Assembly: GCF_914767665.1 (NCBI RefSeq)
Contig: NC_059501.1
Coordinates: 25,396,501 to 25,460,500, forward strand
Direction: 5' to 3'
Length of the DNA stretch: 64,000 nucleotides
Source: Harmonia axyridis
Lineage: Eukaryota > Arthropoda > Insecta > Coleoptera > Coccinellidae
Shown here: in pieces, positions 11,692-23,954 of the stretch
Position numbering within the stretch: position 1 is the stretch's first letter
How the letters are laid out: every line of letters begins with the position of its first letter
Notes under the pieces: model-generated
What the model was told of the DNA's origin: nothing
What the model saw: the letters and a program-made list of their open reading frames with translations, nothing else
Databases searched by the model: none
Program-made: the position numbers and the translations under genes

Positions 11692-14168
11692 GAATATTTC
11701 AAAAATATTTCAGTGCCTTGTACATAACATCAATTCTTTGCGAAGAACGAAAAGTTATCAAAATGTGTTCTTCGTCATCGCAAATTAAAAATATTGACTT
11801 TCCACAATGTAGATTTTTGTATGACGGAAATATGTGAAAACTCCATAAAAATCTTTGGTTTTGAGAGGCAAAGATCTATAATTTCGTTTTGAACTGAGCA
11901 GGCACGTGATGGTATTCCCTCTTAACGAGGTTATGTTTCGTAATCATAGAGCATGTGTGAACGAAAAGAATCCTTTTTCTTGTTATAAAGGGTCATTATC
12001 GGGACTTTATGACGGACACTTCAAATCTTTCTCTGAACATGAAATTGGTTTATGGAACTTTTTCCATTTGTAAAGGACTTCTCACGAAAAAAGGGACCTT
12101 ACGGTACCTATATGGAACTAGGTCATTTGTTTCGAAATTTGTTGCTTGTAAAATTTATAATTTGTTCGGAATATAATTAATTTATTAGATCATATTTTTC
12201 TGAGAGATCGTTCCCTGAACAGATCACTCCATCGTTTCATCACGATGTGTGCAATTTTCGAATTTAGAGCCGGGAATTGTCCCAAACGATAAAGCTGGAC
12301 TGACTGACAAAAACCTCCCCAAATTAGATTATTTCTGTTTTTCGGGCAGTCCATAAAAGAGATTACTCTCAAACGGAGATAACTAGAATCTTGAAAATTT
12401 CAGGTTAGGATCTGATCTCGAATACCACGATTCATTTGGTTGTTGGCAAATTTCGAATAAGGGTCACATGAATATGACTTGTTATAATTTCGAAACTATC
12501 CTTTCGATAGACATCCATACAACTTTTCAGAAACGCAGCGAACAAGATAAAACTTGCCATGTTGATTGCCAACGTCCGGAACGGATAGGGCACGCCAAGA
12601 AGAAGAAGATCCTTTCGATGGAAATTTAAAGTGATAATTAAATGGGAAATAACTATTTCAAGCTTCATGCAAAATTTATATGTTATCGCGCAACGAGGAC
12701 CATATAGAAAGACAATATTTTCTAGATCCTTCGAATGGCTTGATATTGTTTCAATCTGTGAAATCTCAATTTCGTTTTAATTGCCACGAACATATTTTGA
12801 GATGCAAATGCGAAAAGAACAACAATAACAAAAAAAAAATACAGAGATGTAAAGTCAGAAGCTTTTGAGCCCTTGTTTATTCATGCACCAATATAGCTCT
12901 AAGAGGCCACAGAATTTCAGATGAAAAAAAGTGAAGAAAAAACCTTATATTTCACAGACAACAAATCCGACCGAGTTGAAATTTTACGTGTAGATATAAA
13001 GATATGTAGATATAAATAATAATTTCGAGCTTCGTGCAGAATGTTTGAGCTGAAACTGAAAAAAAAGGCAAGAAGAATATTGGAAAAGAAATAATAATAT
13101 TTTTCCTTACAACAGATCCGACCGTCGGCGTCGGATGAATATGACGCATGTTAGAACGGGTGCTAAAAAACTCATGGCTGAATGAAAACAAGTTGCAGAA
13201 TAGGCTCCCATTCCAACACGAATGCGAAATGAGTGTTGGAATTGCCTTCTGCAAAGAAATTTTCTTTATTTCAGACAAGATTTGTGAAATATTGTCGAAT
13301 TTAAATGAAAAATTCAGATTATACATATATCCTTGTGACTTTTGTATTGTATCTTGGCAGTTGGTGTGACTGTTATGAAAATTGACAGATTACGGAATTT
13401 GAATATGAATCGTATGTTTCGAATTCTGAAATAATTTATAATTAGATACGCATTAAATTCGTGTATATTGTCTGAAGAAATCGATTCAACACCACCAGAA
13501 TTGAAAGAAATTGTAAGTTATGTCTCAAATCACTTCATTATATCCAAATTATATTATATTGACAATTATTGACGTTTGTTCAAATTGGATAGGATTGGAA
13601 GTCAGTATAGACAACCATAAAACGAAAAATATAACTGGAAACGATGCTGTAATCAGTTCATTACGATAGTCAATTGAATATAAATAGAGTTAGCATCAAT
13701 ACCATAATTACCAAGGCCCTCCAGTTTCAAATTGTTCCAGAAGCAGCGATATTTCGAACAAAACGTATGCGGGACAAAATTATTATGTAGAAAACATTCG
13801 GCAGTTCCATTCTCCCCTATACATCAGTGTATGGCATCGTAAAAGATAAACTAGCAGTAAAACGTTGGCAACGCTCGCAGTGCCGCCATTTAACACTACG
13901 CCGCCAACGGTTCGACAGTGATCCTTTTTATCGACCGGGGTTTTATTCGAAAGCGAAGCCTGCCGGACGGTTCCTGCATTAAGCCATCTTTGGGGTTTAG
14001 GGTTTATGGTATTTTTAGTTTAATTGAAATTTTCGATACATTTCAAGTTTAAAATGAGCTCCCACAACCACTCATCGCCACTTAATGATTTTCTGTTAAG
14101 CCAATTGTGTACTAATCGTCTGATGAAGTTTATTTCTACTGTTTCTAGTTAAACCATCCGATGAATAC
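11692..14168. other. non-coding stretch with dispersed-repeat fragments and a CpG-rich patch
   Basis: Two copies of a small repeat beginning acaacaaatccgaccgagt or acaacagatccgaccgtcgg lie near 12960 and 13112; relatives occur near 38820 and 60945. At 13862-13990 a patch unusually rich in CpG (cgctcgcagtgccgcc, cgccgccaacggttcg) could be a 5' exon or promoter remnant, but I see no initiator or coding frame. A minus-strand frame at 12432-12668 is unsupported. Confidence 0.4.
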
Positions 14169-14694
14169 GAGGGCTGCTATTTCTGTATTGAGAATTGGCA
14201 ACACTGATATTTCCAGGTCAAATCTGACATTGACATCTTAAAATTTGACATTTTTTATGTTTTAAGTACTCATAACGTTTTGACATAAGTACGAACACAA
14301 TTTTTGTTGTTTACAGTAAATTAAAAATTCTCTGCCAAAATATGGATTCAAATCGTGAAAATATTGGAGCTATGAAAATTATAATATTCGACGGGATCTG
14401 ACTTAAGAAAAATGCATCTATCTACTAAATTCAACTTTTGGCGATGGAGCACCATTTAAAGCCACTGTATATCGCTGGTACACTGGATTGAAGGACGAAG
14501 TTCGTCTAAAATCAGTCGTTTTGCCGGAAAATATTGAAGATGTACGAAAACTAATTGGAGGAGATCGTCATAAGACATATCAGGAAATCGAGAGATGTTT
14601 AAGCATTAGTATGACTAGTAGACTGACTTCATCCCAAAAGGGGCCGTTTTATATGTCCATCAAGTTATATAAAAAAATTCCATCTTATTATAAA

Positions 14695-14764
<70 letters not shown>

Positions 14765-15600
14765 TGGGCTTAATAATATGGTATATCACATATTAGTATT
14801 ATAAAGTAATGTCCTTAAATATTTTCAAAAATGCTGTAAAGAATATTTTAATGAAAGGTGCATTTTACGACATTGATGAGTTTTTAAATTGTGATATAAA
14901 CCAATACCTGTGAGAAATTTTTGTTTTTTGCGCAGTTTGTCTCTGATGTGTTAGTTGATATATTCATTCCTTGAATTGTTATATTGTTATATTTAATTGT
15001 GTTATATGTGTTTATATAGTATATATATTTATGAATGTAAATATGAAGATTTACCCTATATTTTATATTGACGAAAGCAAACATTGTTTTTCAATTGTAA
15101 AGCATGAATAAAGATTACTACTATTACTACATACATAATATTTTGCACGAACATTTGTGTGTTAAGTAGTTTTGTGTAAGCTGGATTCCACATTTGTTGA
15201 ATGATGCTCAAAAAATTGTTAGTGTTGATTGGTGCCGTAAAATTATGTCAAAATATTACTGTGGTGCATCCAAAGCGGTATACAACATCGTCACAGGTGA
15301 CGAGTTTGGATTTATGCATACGAGCCAGAAAGAATAGGCCAGTCGGCAGTTTGGGAGTTTCAATGTGAAGCAAAGCCAACAAAAGTTGTTCGTTCTCGAA
15401 GCGTTAAGAAGCAAATGGAAGCGTCTTTCTTCACGAAAACAGGTCCAGTGGCAATTTTGGCTCTTGGAAATCAAAAGACCATTAATTCAGAGTGGTATGA
15501 ACCATTTGTTTGCCTGAGGTTCCCGGTATATTGAGAGAAACAAACCCAAAACGACGAATCATCTTGCATCATGACAATTCTTGAAATCATGACATCTTTT
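14169..15600 (+). mobile_element. mariner-family relic, interrupted
   Basis: The left end cgagggctgctatttctgta and the following AT-rich leader match the start of a common insect mariner type. A plus-strand transposase relic follows: LNSTFGDGAPFKATVYRWYT, then VLPENIEDVRKLIGGDRHKT and YQEIERCLSISMTS up to about 14620. It resumes at about 15181 with WIPHLLNDAQK, VDWCRK, GASKAVYNIVTGDE, and in shifted frames VWEFQCEAKPTKVVRSRSVK. The gap of about 550 bp holds foreign sequence including the TA microsatellite. The 3' third, with the last catalytic residues, is missing. Stops and frameshifts make it dead. Confidence 0.8.
14625..15175. repeat. foreign segment with long (TA)n tract inside the mariner relic
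   Basis: About 550 bp separates the two halves of the mariner coding relic. It contains an uninterrupted TA dinucleotide run of nearly 70 bp (about 14695-14761) and ends with aataaagattactactattac, which resembles the tail of a retroposon. I could not identify the inserted element or its target duplication. Confidence 0.6.
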
Positions 15601-16005
15601 GAATTCCATTTTTTTATTTATTCCATGTTAATTTTCCATACAAAACAAATACATATTTTGTATATCTACTTTCTTGTTCAAGGATGAAGTTTACCATTTT
15701 TGAATCAACAAAAATTATCCATTGTTGTTAATTTTCGTCAAAACTAATGCAATTGTTTCATATTCCTCCGTCATGGCAGTAGAATGACCAATAGGAATTG
15801 AATAATATGAGTCACCGTTATGTAAAAGAACACATTTCAAATTCAAACTAATTATTGATTTGTCGATAAGAGGGCGCCAATCGTCTGATGGGTTGTATTC
15901 TGCCTAACCCATTTTTGCTAAGCGTCCTTTCATATTGTAACCGAATACCAAGTTATTTTTCTTAGCAGGAGAAGACAGCAGATACTAATCTCTTTGGCGT
16001 TTAAT
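15601..16005. other. non-coding stretch
   Basis: Sequence between the mariner relic and the LINE target site. I see no gene, repeat end or motif in it. Confidence 0.4.
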
Positions 16006-16016
16006 AATACCTATGT

Positions 16017-16791
16017 ATTGCAGTATATGCAGAAACCCTGGAAGAACTACAAAGGCTAATAGATCTAGTAGTACAGATCAGTGAAGAAAGGGGGCTCACA
16101 CTTAACACCAAGAAGACTAAATTCATGACGATCGCAAAACACCAACAACAGCGAGAAACATTATGGATCAAAGGGGAGCCAGTGGAAAAAGTCTGCAAAT
16201 ACAAGTACTTGGGAACAATTGTAAATAACAATAATGATTATTCACAGGAAATAAGATCAAGGATCGGAATGGTTAAAAATGGCTAAAACAGTGTTTTATA
16301 AAATGAGGAATGCATTAATCAGAACAGATCTTAGTCTACATCTTAAAATCAGAATGCTTAGATGCTACGTATTTCCAGTACTACTATATGGAATGGAAGC
16401 CTGGACGCTTAAGAAATGCGACACCGACAAGCTGGAAGCATTCGAGATGTGGACATATCGAAGAATCCTCAGAATAAGCTGGGTGAGCAGAATAACGAAC
16501 AAGGAGGTATTGAGAAGAATGGGAAAGGAGAAGGAAATAGTCGACACAGTCAAAATCAGAAAATTGCAGTATCTGGGCCACGTGATGAGAGGGGAGAGGT
16601 ATACGCTGTTGCAAACTATTATACAAGGAAAAATACAGGGTAAAAGAAGTATAGGAAGAAGACGCATCTCCTGGTTGGCATCTCTAAGGCAGTGGTACAA
16701 CAGTAGCTCTGTTGAGTTGTTCAGATCCGCAACTTCAAAGATAAAAATCGCCATAATGATAGCCAACCTTCTTAAAGGAGACGGCACATAA
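16017..16791 (+). pseudogene. LINE reverse transcriptase C-terminal fragment
   Basis: The frame begins IAVYAETLEELQRLIDLVVQ, directly after where the ADD catalytic motif would be. It passes LTLNTKKTKFM and YKYLGTIVNNNNDYSQEI, then RMLRCYVFPVLLYGMEAWTL, LEAFEMWTYRRILRISW, LRRMGKEKEIVDTVKIRK and LQYLGHVMRG. A 10-base insertion at about 16270-16280 (the sequence aatgg is repeated around ttaaaa) shifts the frame between GM and AKTVFYKM. From 16279 the last 170 codons are open to the natural stop TAA at 16789-16791. No other damage is evident. Confidence 0.88.
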
Positions 16792-16799
16792 AGAAGAAG
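16017..16799 (+). mobile_element. 5'-truncated RTE-like LINE with 11-bp target duplication
   Basis: The insert is flanked by perfect 11-bp copies of aatacctatgt (16006-16016 and 16800-16810). It ends in an AAG-rich simple repeat tail. The coding content is the C-terminal part of a reverse transcriptase of the endonuclease-RT type common in insects, without a long 3' UTR, which suits the RTE clade. The 5' truncation falls just after the expected ADD motif. The intact target duplication suggests a young insertion. Confidence 0.92.
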
Positions 16800-16810
16800 A
16801 ATACCTATGT

Positions 16811-17391
16811 CAATTAAGTAGGTTCTTTGGTTTCAATCTGGATGTAAGTGTTCTAGTAGAATCCTTTGGGAGGTTCAAACCTCTTATGAGGATTGTTCAG
16901 TTCTTTTTGACTGAAATACTGCGGAGTTAAATGTACTTCAAATTCGTGGTTTCTATTTATGCCTTCATTCTATTGACCTGTGTAAGCTGGGGTATGTATT
17001 TGTTAAGACTAACTAAGTTGAAGAAACAAGAAAGCACATTCTTCATGATTGTCCATCGGCATTCAGTGACTTTCAGTTTTTAGGTTACGACATCGTTGTC
17101 GAGACTTCGTTAAACGCTAAGTAAAAATTCTGAAATGGTTTTTATTGTCAAATTGTTGAATGAGTCATATTCTTTTTACCTCGTTATAAAGGGAACAAAT
17201 TTGCTTTTCTACGAAACTAATTTATTACGATTGAATTTTTCTGAAATGACCAGTTATGGAATGAGTGGAAAATGAATACGTTCTAAAATTTCAAGTTTCA
17301 TTGGTAAGCCCAAATTATAGCCAAATTTTGAAAGCTCATATTGCAGTAGGTTCTGACCGAGGAGATAAATCCATTATAACATGCTTTTGAA
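16811..17391. other. non-coding stretch
   Basis: No frame of coding quality and no recognisable transposon. It leads into the direct repeat that begins at about 17392. Confidence 0.4.
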
Positions 17392-18017
17392 GGAATAGAC
17401 ACGAAGTTGTCAATTTTCTGATATTTATATTGAATATCCTTCATCAAATAGACTCATTAAACCTTTATAATTTAAAGTTATCATTTATCGATTAAGAGTC
17501 ATTACCAACCAAAGGATAAATTTAAAATTTCTAAAATTGATATTTCATTTGTGAATGTCGATTTGTATATGTAGTTGATGAGAATAACAAGAAAGAAATC
17601 TATGACTATCTGATGTAATTGCTTTCTCTGTGAATCCTTACTAGAGAGACAGTTACGTTTATTCAGTTTGAAGTTCGTCAATTGCAATTTTTGTGAAATA
17701 GATATATAAGTGGTGAGTTGGTAAATTCAGTAGTTTTGTTGAACTATAAGCACTGATGAGGAAAAATTGTATTAATAAATACGAAAATTCCGAAACGTAC
17801 TTCTGACTTCATGTAAATTTAGTTATTCAATTTTATAACCGTCAATTTGTACAGATTTAGTCATTTTGAATTTTCTTTTCGTTGGTTATTAATTTTATTA
17901 TTTTTAAAATTAGAATTATATTCCAAGACAAAAATAACCAAATATATCATAAATACACATATTTTTGTGAACGAATAGACACGGAGTTGTCAATTATTTG
18001 ATATTTACTTTGAATAT
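17392..18017. repeat. dispersed repeat bounded by ~45-bp direct repeats, with hammerhead-like core
   Basis: Nearly identical 45-bp direct repeats (gaatagacacgaagttgtca at 17392 and gaatagacacggagttgtca at about 17973) bracket about 580 bp. The interior is a member of the family that forms the tandem array at 26597-29270: shared blocks include ttaccaaccaaaggataaat, atttgtgaatgtcgatttg and the 3' part catgtaaatttagttattc. Near its middle is the hammerhead-like motif at 17753-17796. Direct terminal repeats with such a motif recall Penelope-like elements or retrozymes. No reverse transcriptase is present. Confidence 0.6.
17753..17796 (+). ncRNA. hammerhead ribozyme-like core
   Basis: CTGATGA (17753-17759) is followed by a possible stem II: GGAA pairs with TTCC, then TTGTAT with ATACGA around a TAATAA loop. 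GAAAC follows directly. This is the exact order of the conserved hammerhead core, CUGAUGA-stem II-GAAA. I could not find convincing stems I and III or the UH cleavage site, so a working ribozyme is not shown. A mutated copy (CCGATGA, 29114) keeps a perfect 8-bp stem, attaggta/tacctaat. Confidence 0.35.
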
Positions 18018-18551
18018 TTGATATGACCAGTAAAATTGATGCTGCAAAATGGCGAATGCGCGCATCGCTTCATATAGTTGAAGGTTTAGAAACCGAAGTC
18101 TTGTCTTTTATTCAAAACCACTATGGACGTCCTGCACATTTTCCCAGAATGATTGTCTGAAGCAGTTAAAGCATCAATAATTCGATCTGAATAAGAAAAA
18201 TTCGAATTGTGATCGCTATACATTTTTAAGGTTTATAGGGTTATAAAAATTTCAATTTTATCTGTTGTTATTTCTATCCGGAAAGAGAGAAAACTGATAT
18301 GTAAATAATATTCCGATATGAATCGCAGTCAATTTTATGTCTCCATAAAATCACTTGTTCAGTTTTTCGGATTTCGTTATGAATATTTTTATCATTTCCT
18401 CAACGAATATGTCATTTTCAATATGAAAGAGGTATTGACAAATCCGTTATATGCTTAGGGCCATTTTTATTATTCCTTCATGCCTTTTTTGTCTGCTGTA
18501 TATTATCTTCTCATATTTTAATTTCTATTGCCATATCACTGGAATTTTTTA
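18018..18551. other. non-coding stretch
   Basis: Contains a short less AT-rich run near 18030-18140 without an identifiable frame, then AT-rich DNA up to the TA that flanks the next Tc1 element. Confidence 0.35.
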
Positions 18552-19956
18552 CTATCTGACAAAAAAACTGCATCACCCAGAAGGTGCTGTTTAAATTATT
18601 TTTTTTTTGTAAAACAAAGATAGTATAGCAAGGAGTAAATGAATGAAATTTGGAGAAAAAAACGAAGGGTTTACAAATTTTTTTGATAAATTTGTTAATA
18701 ATGTGTTTGTCCACCGCGATTATATATACACTCCTCAACACGTCTCGGCGTTGATGCAATAAGATGGTCTCTATTTCTTCTTGAAAAATACTATCCCAAG
18801 CTACCTGTACTTCTGGTCTTAGAGCCGCCAAAGTCCGTAAAGGCTGAGGTAAATTTCCAAGTCTTCTACCCATGATGTCCCAAACATGCTCTATAGACGA
18901 AAGATCGGGGGATCTGGGTGGCCATGGCAAAATATTTACTTGGGTCCCTTCGAAAAAGTTTAAACTAACTCTGGCAACATGAAGTTGGACATTAGCTTGC
19001 TGAAATTTGGATTCTCGACCTGGTTAAGGTAAGGGAGAACATATGGCTCCACTATTTCTTGAAGGTTACGCAGGTTACCTCGAATAAAGACTAAAGGTGA
19101 CCTACTTACATGTGCAGTGGCACCCCATACCAGAATGCCTACTGTTCGGTGTACATGACGCTCAATATCAAACTGAGGTTCACGTCTTTCTCCTCGACGT
19201 CGTCTTACCTTTCTTCGGCCATCATGTGCACCCAAGGAGAGTCGAGATTCATCAGAAAAGACGACCTGATGCATTTCATATTCCAATGTTGACGTTCTCT
19301 GCACCACTGTAATCGTTGGCGGCGATGCTCAACCGTCAGAGGTAACACAAGATGGGGTCGATAATGCTGCAGTCCAAAAGACCTTATCCAGCGGTAAACC
19401 ATTCGCACAGTTACAGGATGGCCTTGTTCTCCTAACCACTCATCAGCCAAAGATCGAGTTGTCGCAAATCAGTCTCTAATGACCATAAGCCTTAGACGTC
19501 GATCTTGAATTTCATTTGTGCCCCTTGGACGTCCGGTGCCTATTATTTTTCGATTTTGGCCATTATCAAACCACTCTTGACAACTTCTCATAACAGTAGT
19601 TGGACTTCTGTTCGTACGGTTAGCGATTTCTCAAAACGACAACCCCGCCTCCCGTAGACCAAAAATTCGACCTCTTTCAAATTCAGTTAGCTGGCAATAA
19701 ATTCACCGTACACGTGCTCTATAATTTTAACAACAACTAAACAAACATCGATTTTGGATCTCTTCGAACAGCTGGTTTGTTGTGAATTTAAAAAACGACT
19801 ACAATATTTAAGTAACAAAAATTGTTTACTTGAAAAAACCTTCACGATTTTTTCCTCAAAATTCAATCATTTACTACTTGTTATACCATCTATGTTTTAC
19901 CAAAAAAAATTTTAAATTTAAACAGCTCTGGGTGTTGCAGTTCCTTTATCAGTTAG
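18552..19956 (-). mobile_element. Tc1-like DNA transposon, degenerate
   Basis: About 1,405 bp between TA dinucleotides. The inverted ends match over roughly 70 bp: ctatctgacaaaaaaactgc on the left and, reverse complemented, ctaactgataaaggaactgc on the right, continuing through gtttaaat and gtaaaaca. It encloses a broken minus-strand transposase. The family differs from the element at 9239-10812, as the TIRs and proteins are not alike. Confidence 0.9.
18760..19715 (-). pseudogene. DD34E Tc1-type transposase relic
   Basis: From the N-terminus: QLTEFERGRIFGLREAG, the helix-turn-helix REIANRTNRSPTTV (with a stop), GRPRGTNEIQDRRLRLM, ADEWLGEQGHPVTVRMVYRW and IRSFGLQHYRPHLVLPLT. The catalytic domain has VFSDESRLSLG with the first Asp, and PWPPRSPDLSSIEHVWD with the Glu. 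The second Asp is lost: the expected QDNARPH block reads QANVQLH, and the Ala-to-Glu spacing is still 34. At least three frameshifts or stops are needed to follow the chain. It cannot be active. Confidence 0.88.
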
Positions 19957-19958
19957 TA

Positions 19959-21269
19959 TATTATTATTCATTCTGGTGTTTATCAGAACTTACTTTTGGC
20001 TCCTCTCGTAAATGTTTTCCTCGTGATTTGAACAGATATAATAGATATCATTGAATTATATGTGAACGATTTTCAGTGTCTCTATAATAAATCGTTTGAA
20101 CAGAATGTTTCCAGCAACATTCCTCTTCACAAATCATGCAATTATTCAGCTTGATGTTTTCACATTGGATCACAAGTAATTATATTTCTTCGAATAACTA
20201 TAAAGAAAATGGCCGACTCTTCCACCACTGTTTCCCTTCGTCATACCTTCTGTCGTAATTAAATTCATCATCTTCTATTGAATAGATTCCAACCATTTAT
20301 AACTTAATATCTACTAATTATTCGGTAGCTGAATAATTCGTTATTGCAAACAATCATTTGTTCACATTATAATTACACATAATTCACTAATCATTACGTT
20401 CAGCATGCAATCTTAAGCAAAACATAAAGAAAGAGCAAACTTCCTATATTTGTTCGTTAAAGTGAGTTGAAATTTATATTCGTACCTACATTTTTTCTAC
20501 TCTGTTGGTTTCTTGGTGTTGTTTATATCAATTGTTAATTCTTACGGAAAGCGCACCATATTAGAGCAGCATTTCATTAAAGAATAGCAGAAATGATTGT
20601 AGCCTTCAACCGTATTCACTGTAACCATATGCACTATAATGTGATTTCTATGAGAAAGCATTGCTCTTCTTGTATCTCCTGGGTGGTATCAAGAGAAATT
20701 TGATTATAAACTATTTTTGTCAGTGGTAACACAAGGATAACAAAATAAAATGACAAACCAAAATGAAATAACCATGTGATCAGTCTGGCATCACCTATTC
20801 AATTTGACTATTGCTTATGGTTCTTATTCATCGAACTGGTGCAATATGTTCAGAATTTCTAACGTAGAAAAATAAAGTATATTATAACTTATGTCAACTT
20901 ATAATTCAACACAAATAGTGAAAATTAATTGGGTTTGGCATTCATTGCAATAGTAAATTTAAAGTTTACTGACAATCGTCATTCAAGTCTGAAAGAAATG
21001 TCTGGGTCTTATCAATCAATTTCTACTATTCAGGTAAAACCGTGAAAGGTATTGTAGCTTTTGATGAAACGTTGTTTTTGGAGTTTGATTTGAAACTAAT
21101 GTAAAAGTTTGAATTGGTGGTTTACAACCGTAGAAAAAAGAACGTCAAAATTGAAGAGGACGTTCAAATATTATTTTTGATTATAATAAAGGGGATAAGT
21201 TGACATCTGTTTGTTCGTTTTACAGAATATTTTGAGTATTATACCTGAGAGATGAGGGATTTGAAGCCA
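19959..21269. other. non-coding stretch
   Basis: About 1.3 kb of AT-rich DNA in which I recognise no gene, transposon end or marked repeat. Confidence 0.4.
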
Positions 21270-21415
21270 CTAGAAAAGAGATCACCAGGACGTCCCTTCA
21301 AAAAATGGCGTGACAGCTGGCAATCTACATCGCAGTATCTTCTGCAGAACTGAGCATTAGATTTGAATGATCGTCAAGAACAGGCTTAAGGACTAACATA
21401 AGAATAAGAAGAAGC
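21270..21415 (+). mobile_element. 3' remnant of an RTE-like LINE
   Basis: The frame KRSPGRPFKKWRDSWQSTSQ is the arginine-rich C-terminal motif (GRP-x-x-W-x-D) common to insect RTE reverse transcriptases, and the fragment finishes in an AAG-rich tail (aagaataagaagaag). It matches the form of the end of the 16017-16799 element but not its sequence. Only the last 150 bp or so remain. Confidence 0.5.
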
Positions 21416-21589
21416 ATTGGTTGAAAACGAACTATCAGATGTTTAACTCTTTTGGCGTTCGTTCATCTTTTTTTCAACAGATTAACTTGTAATGATTGCC
21501 CTATGGTTTCTATTGGATAAACAGGAGAAGATCTTTCAAGAAGAGGATAAACGAACATCAAAAGAGTTTTACATCTGAATCATTTGAAA

Positions 21590-21960
21590 GAATTGGATCA
21601 CTTATTAAATAACAACTTTGAAATTCTCCATTTAGAAAATAAGAGCAAAATATTAACACTCTTATAATCCCCAGAACTAAATAGGTATAATACCCAAAAC
21701 ATTCTGTTGAACGAACAAGCAAATGTAAACTTTATTGAATTTCTTCCGATAGTTTGGAAATCCTAGGTGGCAAATGTTTTATGATATCCTATCGATTATT
21801 TTTCTGCCAATGTCGATTTTTTGTTCCTATATAAGTTAACGAAATGCTCTGTACACTGTACTCTTATCATTCAGAAGTTTAACCTGATGAAGCAACAGTG
21901 TGACGAAACAATTGTTGCTAACAATTAAATAATCCAGTGGGAATTATTTTCTTTATTTGA
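21590..21960. repeat. dispersed repeat, copy 1
   Basis: This segment is about 80-85% similar by eye to 25028-25147 plus 25968-26235. Shared blocks include aacaactttgaaat, tatgatatcctatcga, atttttctgccaatgtcga and cctatataagtt. Both copies share a motif of hammerhead-like layout (cctgatgaagcaacagtg then tgacgaaac at about 21886). The extra A after CUGAUGA makes it a poor ribozyme. I do not recognise a coding region. Confidence 0.7.
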
Positions 21961-22668
21961 TTAATATTTCTGGAAGGCCGTATAAAAGATTAGATTGACA
22001 ATTTAGCTAATTTCTTGTGTTTTGAGAATCTGCAGCCTGGGATTAAGGCGAAGTTTTAAAATCAACAATTTTATTATTATCATCAATTGGCAAATATTTA
22101 ACTAGAAGTAAGGCAAAATGTATGACAATATTTTAACGCTTTCAATTTCTATATGAAAGACAACAAATAATTCCAAAAACTCTCGCTGAAGAGTATACAA
22201 AAATGCGGGAAATCGGCTGAAATTCATCTCTTGAAAAAAACCGACTCGAATCTGTACATAATAGAGCATCCGTCCAAATTTTGTGGTAGCCTTTTATTTA
22301 TTCTTTGAAAATTTGCATGAAGATCCCCGAACCATGAATTACCTACCAGTGTTCCCTTCAATAATCAGTAAATGCCTATAATTCCGATTAAAATTAACCC
22401 TCGACTCATAATTGAATTAATGAATACCTACTTTTAAACATCTTAACATAGCATTTAGACAGTCCTGAAATTTATGATTTGCTAATGAATAAAATGTACC
22501 TTTGCCTCATTCCTTATGCATCGGTGCCCGAACACAAACAGGAAGTTCATGAATGTAAAATTACTCACACGCATGGAAATTATAGTTTGTGGACCGGTGA
22601 AAATTTATTAATCTCTCCTTTCATTCAATTCGGCTTCGGAATTTTTTCTCTGAGAAATAATCAGTAGT
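21961..22668. other. non-coding stretch
   Basis: No supported feature. A 62-codon plus-strand frame (22479-22667) has no coding support. Confidence 0.35.
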
Positions 22669-22766
22669 TATATCCCGAGTGCTTGCCAAATACTCGAATA
22701 TTTTTCATACTGCACGCATTGCAGGAGGGGAAATATTCGATAATTTGGCAAGCACGAGGGGTGTAT
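22669..22766. repeat. palindromic hairpin repeat (scaffold type A)
   Basis: The arm cccgagtgcttgccaaatac with cgaatattttt is mirrored by aaatattcgataatttggca with agcacgagg. The centre is gcacgcattgcaggag. A shortened relative with tatatctcgagtgtttgcca lies at about 23834-23870. These look like members of one small palindromic repeat family. Confidence 0.75.
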
Positions 22767-22920
22767 GAAGGACCATTTCCCGAAAAAAATTTCACTCAAT
22801 TTAAGTTGCTAAAATACTAACTGTAATTTAAATCTTTTTGACTGTCATCCCGAATGTTTTCGATGGTTTGAAACGTTAGAAATATATTCAGTTATAATAT
22901 CACAAGAGCATAGAGGATAT

Positions 22921-23027
22921 TCGATTATACACTGATTCACGAGACGTAATTCGCGAAACATCACGAGAGCGCAGCTCGAGAGGTGTTTCGCGAACTATGA
23001 TACGTCTCGTGAATCGGTGTATAATCG
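22921..23027. repeat. palindromic hairpin repeat with CG-rich core
   Basis: Arms of about 48 bp: cgattatacactgattcacg continuing agacgtaattcgcgaaaca, mirrored by tgtttcgcgaactatgata continuing cgtctcgtgaatcggtgta. The core is cacgagagcgcagctcgag. Mismatches between arms are few. No coding capacity. Confidence 0.82.
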
Positions 23028-23954
23028 AAATATATTGTCTAAGCTCGAGTGGTATTCGTTACGATTATTTAACGAATAACCAACCTATAACCAAAGCACT
23101 GCACTTTGATAATTCAATGACATTCCACTGAGCTTGACTTTTATTTTTCGGAGAACGTCCAAGAATGGAAATGATCACAATATGGCAGGAGGCGAAACAC
23201 CAAAACGATTATACCACCTCGTCAAGTAGTATATTCACTTATCAATACGCCGTAGCTATGGGAACTTTACGGATTCTATTGGTTAATCAGAACATGAGTT
23301 AATCAATAGTAATACCACGAGTGCTTCAAATATGATATTATCGATAATTTTTTTCTTTTCCACGAATTTATTTGACAAAAACAACATGAAAACCAACCGA
23401 TTGATAAAATCACGATTCCCTCAGGACGAATGATTTCATCTATATTCGGTTTGTTCGAATGTTTTTGCCTCAAATAAACAAGTTTGAGTGAAAAAAATGA
23501 AAAATTTTCTGTATTTGAGAGGATTATTTTTTTCAACAATTTGAATGTTCAATATTTTATTGGGCGATGGCACTTAATCGGCTTGGGATTATTTCTCAAT
23601 AATGCATTTCAAGCTGTCAACAATGACGAATTCAAAGTTAAATTTTGACGTTTCAATATAAACAAGGTATTATCGATGAAGAGGTAGTATTATCAGTATA
23701 ATCCCGAATGATTGGCTGGAATAATGCAATTGAAATAACCAAAATGTTAGATTTTGACATGTGAAAAAAATGATCACCTAAAGCACACGTGCACACACCC
23801 GGATATTTTAACGCTGCATTGATATTCGATTGTTATATCTCGAGTGTTTGCCATTGCCAAATACTGTAATATAAAGGACTCTTTCCCGAAAAAATTCAAC
23901 TCAATTTTAATTGTTCAATTACTTACTGTAATTTGAATGAGAGAAAATAACATC
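23028..23954. other. non-coding stretch with a decayed hairpin relative
   Basis: Holds a partial copy of the 22669 hairpin (about 23834-23870). Near 23318 accacgagtgcttcaaatat recalls its arm. No gene is seen. Confidence 0.4.

Noticed and set aside
14488..14796. A 102-codon protein ending in an Ile-Tyr repeat
   Set aside because: The first half is mariner transposase relic and the rest is translation through the TA microsatellite.
17391..18017. An LTR retrotransposon because of the 45-bp direct repeats
   Set aside because: The repeats are too short, lack TG...CA ends, and no gag/pol sequence lies between them.
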